Source of the DNA: Thermoplasmata archaeon
GTDB lineage: Archaea; Thermoplasmatota; Thermoplasmata; Thermoplasmatales; Thermoplasmataceae
Direction of reading: 5' to 3'
NCBI GenBank assembly: GCA_021816385.1
Contig: JAKAYJ010000009.1
Coordinates: 1 to 14,584 of the forward strand
DNA: 14,584 bases
Within the stretch, counting starts at the first letter, position 1. Each line of letters opens with the position of its first letter. Below the pieces are notes generated by a model, which had not been told where the DNA came from, did not search any database, and was given only the letters and a program-made list of their open reading frames with translations. The translations under genes and the position numbers were made by a program. Of the stretch, positions 13,562-14,584 are shown one piece after another.

Positions 13562-14584
13562 TTGCTATAACACCCCTGATATGCCCATGTGTTCCATCCT
13601 ACAATATTAGCTATATTATTTATATATCCACTTATATCTGAGATATATATAATTCCCTCTACCCCATCTGATGCTATTACAGGTACATTTGGAAATATTG
13701 TGACTGTGTTTCCATTGCTTAGATATCCATATTCACCTATGGATGAGTCTAGTGAACCAACACCAAATGACTGTAGTGGATAGAAGTAGTTTACAGAATC
13801 AAAAAGCCATAGATATTTTTTCCCTTCTTTCTCATTAGCATAGGTAGATTCGTATAAATTAAGTAATTTAGAACTGACTGAAATACTCTCAATGCTCAAA
13901 GCCACTCCTATAGCTGCTAATACTGAATCAATGATGACAGCAGCTACTCCAGATAGCCCTATAGTAAATGGAAGCAAGGATACTCCGACACCAAGAACAA
14001 AAATAATTACATCCTCCAATATGGCTTCATCATTGCTTGCAGAGTTTGCGTGATTGAAGAAATTCTGTGCACTATTTCCGAGATAAACTGCATTTAATGT
14101 ATCATGCTGTCCATCTGTGATCGTGGTAAATATCAGGGAATATTTGAAATAATTTACACTGACCATCAACCATTCTCCATAGTCAGTACATATTGCTCCT
14201 GGAAGAGAATCGGAAGTTATTTTGAATACAGTTGCGGTCCCATTATGCGTCTTGAGATTGTATCCTTTTACCTGCTTATTCCCAATGATCATTGCAGAAC
14301 TTTGGAATGATGAGTTCTTTAAGGATTTGTTATTCAAAGTGGATATGAACATTTTCATCTCCCTATGGTTCTCCCTAATAAAAGAAGTTTCTTCTTCAGC
14401 TGTTATCCTGTTAAATATGGCTTTATATGCAGAATTTTCATTAAGGAAGGTTACAAGATCACTTAGAATGATACTTGATGGATAGTTTATAAAATTTTCA
14501 ATGGTATATCCATTTCTGTTAAGCCATTGATAAAAACCAAATGATAACATGTCACTCATGTTATGAGCACTGATTGATTTTACA
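13558..14584 (-). CDS. Membrane-anchored cassette protein, copy B (large subunit), 5' end outside the window
   Basis: This is a paralogue of the 393-residue protein at 737-1918. An ATG at 14559 could start a 333-residue product, but the frame stays open to the window edge. The upstream codons read VKSISAHN, which lines up with VESVKDNN of copy A, so the gene is cut by the window and the signal anchor lies outside. Shared blocks are LSFGFYQWLN, ICTDYGEWLMVSVNYFKYSL, VYLG-SAQN-FN, SSKLL-LYESTYANE and the C-terminal GVGSLDSSIGEYGYLSNGN ... WAYQGCYSN. The last 105 residues match copy A at 88 positions (84%). The central hydrophobic stretch (VIIFVLGVGVSLLPFTIGLSG and following) is clearly divergent. 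The Cys of ICTDYG and of GCY are kept, while the Cys at residue 86 of copy A is Tyr here. It overlaps the following small gene by TTGA. The function is unknown. Confidence 0.85.
   Translation of the reverse strand, partial: VKSISAHNMSDMLSFGFYQWLNRNGYTIENFINYPSSIILSDLVTFLNENSAYKAIFNRITAEEETSFIRENHREMKMFISTLNNKSLKNSSFQSSAMIIGNKQVKGYNLKTHNGTATVFKITSDSLPGAICTDYGEWLMVSVNYFKYSLIFTTITDGQHDTLNAVYLGNSAQNFFNHANSASNDEAILEDVIIFVLGVGVSLLPFTIGLSGVAAVIIDSVLAAIGVALSIESISVSSKLLNLYESTYANEKEGKKYLWLFDSVNYFYPLQSFGVGSLDSSIGEYGYLSNGNTVTIFPNVPVIASDGVEGIIYISDISGYINNIANIVGWNTWAYQGCYSN
13559..13577 (-). promoter_or_regulatory. Shine-Dalgarno-like site and TTG start of the small cassette gene, copy B
   Basis: On the minus strand AGGGGTG (13577-13571) is followed by a 9-nt spacer and the TTG start (13561-13559). 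It has the same site, spacing and start codon as copy A at 1899-1917, again encoded within the Q-G-C-Y codons of the large protein. Confidence 0.55.

Noticed and set aside
1..14584. CRISPR array, tRNA or rRNA genes
   Set aside because: No regularly spaced repeats, no tRNA T-arm/anticodon arrangement and no rRNA-like GC-rich stretch were seen on either strand by eye.

Overview
The window looks like a chromosomal segment of a Thermoplasmatales-type euryarchaeon (Thermoplasma / Ferroplasma / Cuniculiplasma-like). The reasons are AT-rich DNA, arginine codons that are mostly AGA/AGG in the metabolic genes, archaeal TATA-like boxes about 25 nt before several ATG codons (leaderless style), a PduO-type adenosyltransferase that closely resembles the Thermoplasma acidophilum enzyme, an archaeal Mrp/Nbp35 ATPase, and relics of IS110 and IS630 elements. 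The genus assignment is inference.

Layout, left to right. (1) 78-563 (-): a four-helix membrane protein of unknown function. (2) 737-2298 (+): a two-gene cassette made of a 393-residue membrane-anchored protein and, overlapping it by TTGA, a 127-residue three- to four-helix membrane protein. (3) 2412-3502 (-): dead transposon DNA, in which an IS110-family transposase N-terminus is joined in frame to a decayed IS630-family transposase. (4) 3852-4385 (+): ATP:cob(I)alamin adenosyltransferase. (5) 11476 down to 4401 (-): a tight four-gene operon, glgB-glgE-treS-mak. (6) 11665-12534 (+): Mrp/Nbp35 P-loop ATPase, divergent from glgB. (7) 12535-13177: about 640 bp without a credible gene but with a cluster of perfect palindromes, one of 25 bp. 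(8) 13178-14584 (-): a second, inverted copy of the two-gene cassette, with the start of its large gene beyond the window edge.

The central operon encodes a complete GlgE route: TreS isomerises trehalose to maltose, Mak phosphorylates maltose with ATP to maltose-1-phosphate, GlgE uses it to extend alpha-1,4-glucan, and GlgB adds alpha-1,6 branches. All four enzymes keep the recognisable catalytic residues. The ATGA overlaps and the Shine-Dalgarno site inside glgB point to one coupled transcript.

The best candidate for something undescribed is the duplicated cassette. Both copies pair a secreted or membrane-anchored protein with a small polytopic partner. They keep an almost invariant C-terminal block and a divergent hydrophobic hairpin, share the same non-ATG TTGA junction, and contain a 41-nt stretch identical at DNA level although other protein-identical stretches have many silent changes. 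I recognise no known family in either protein.
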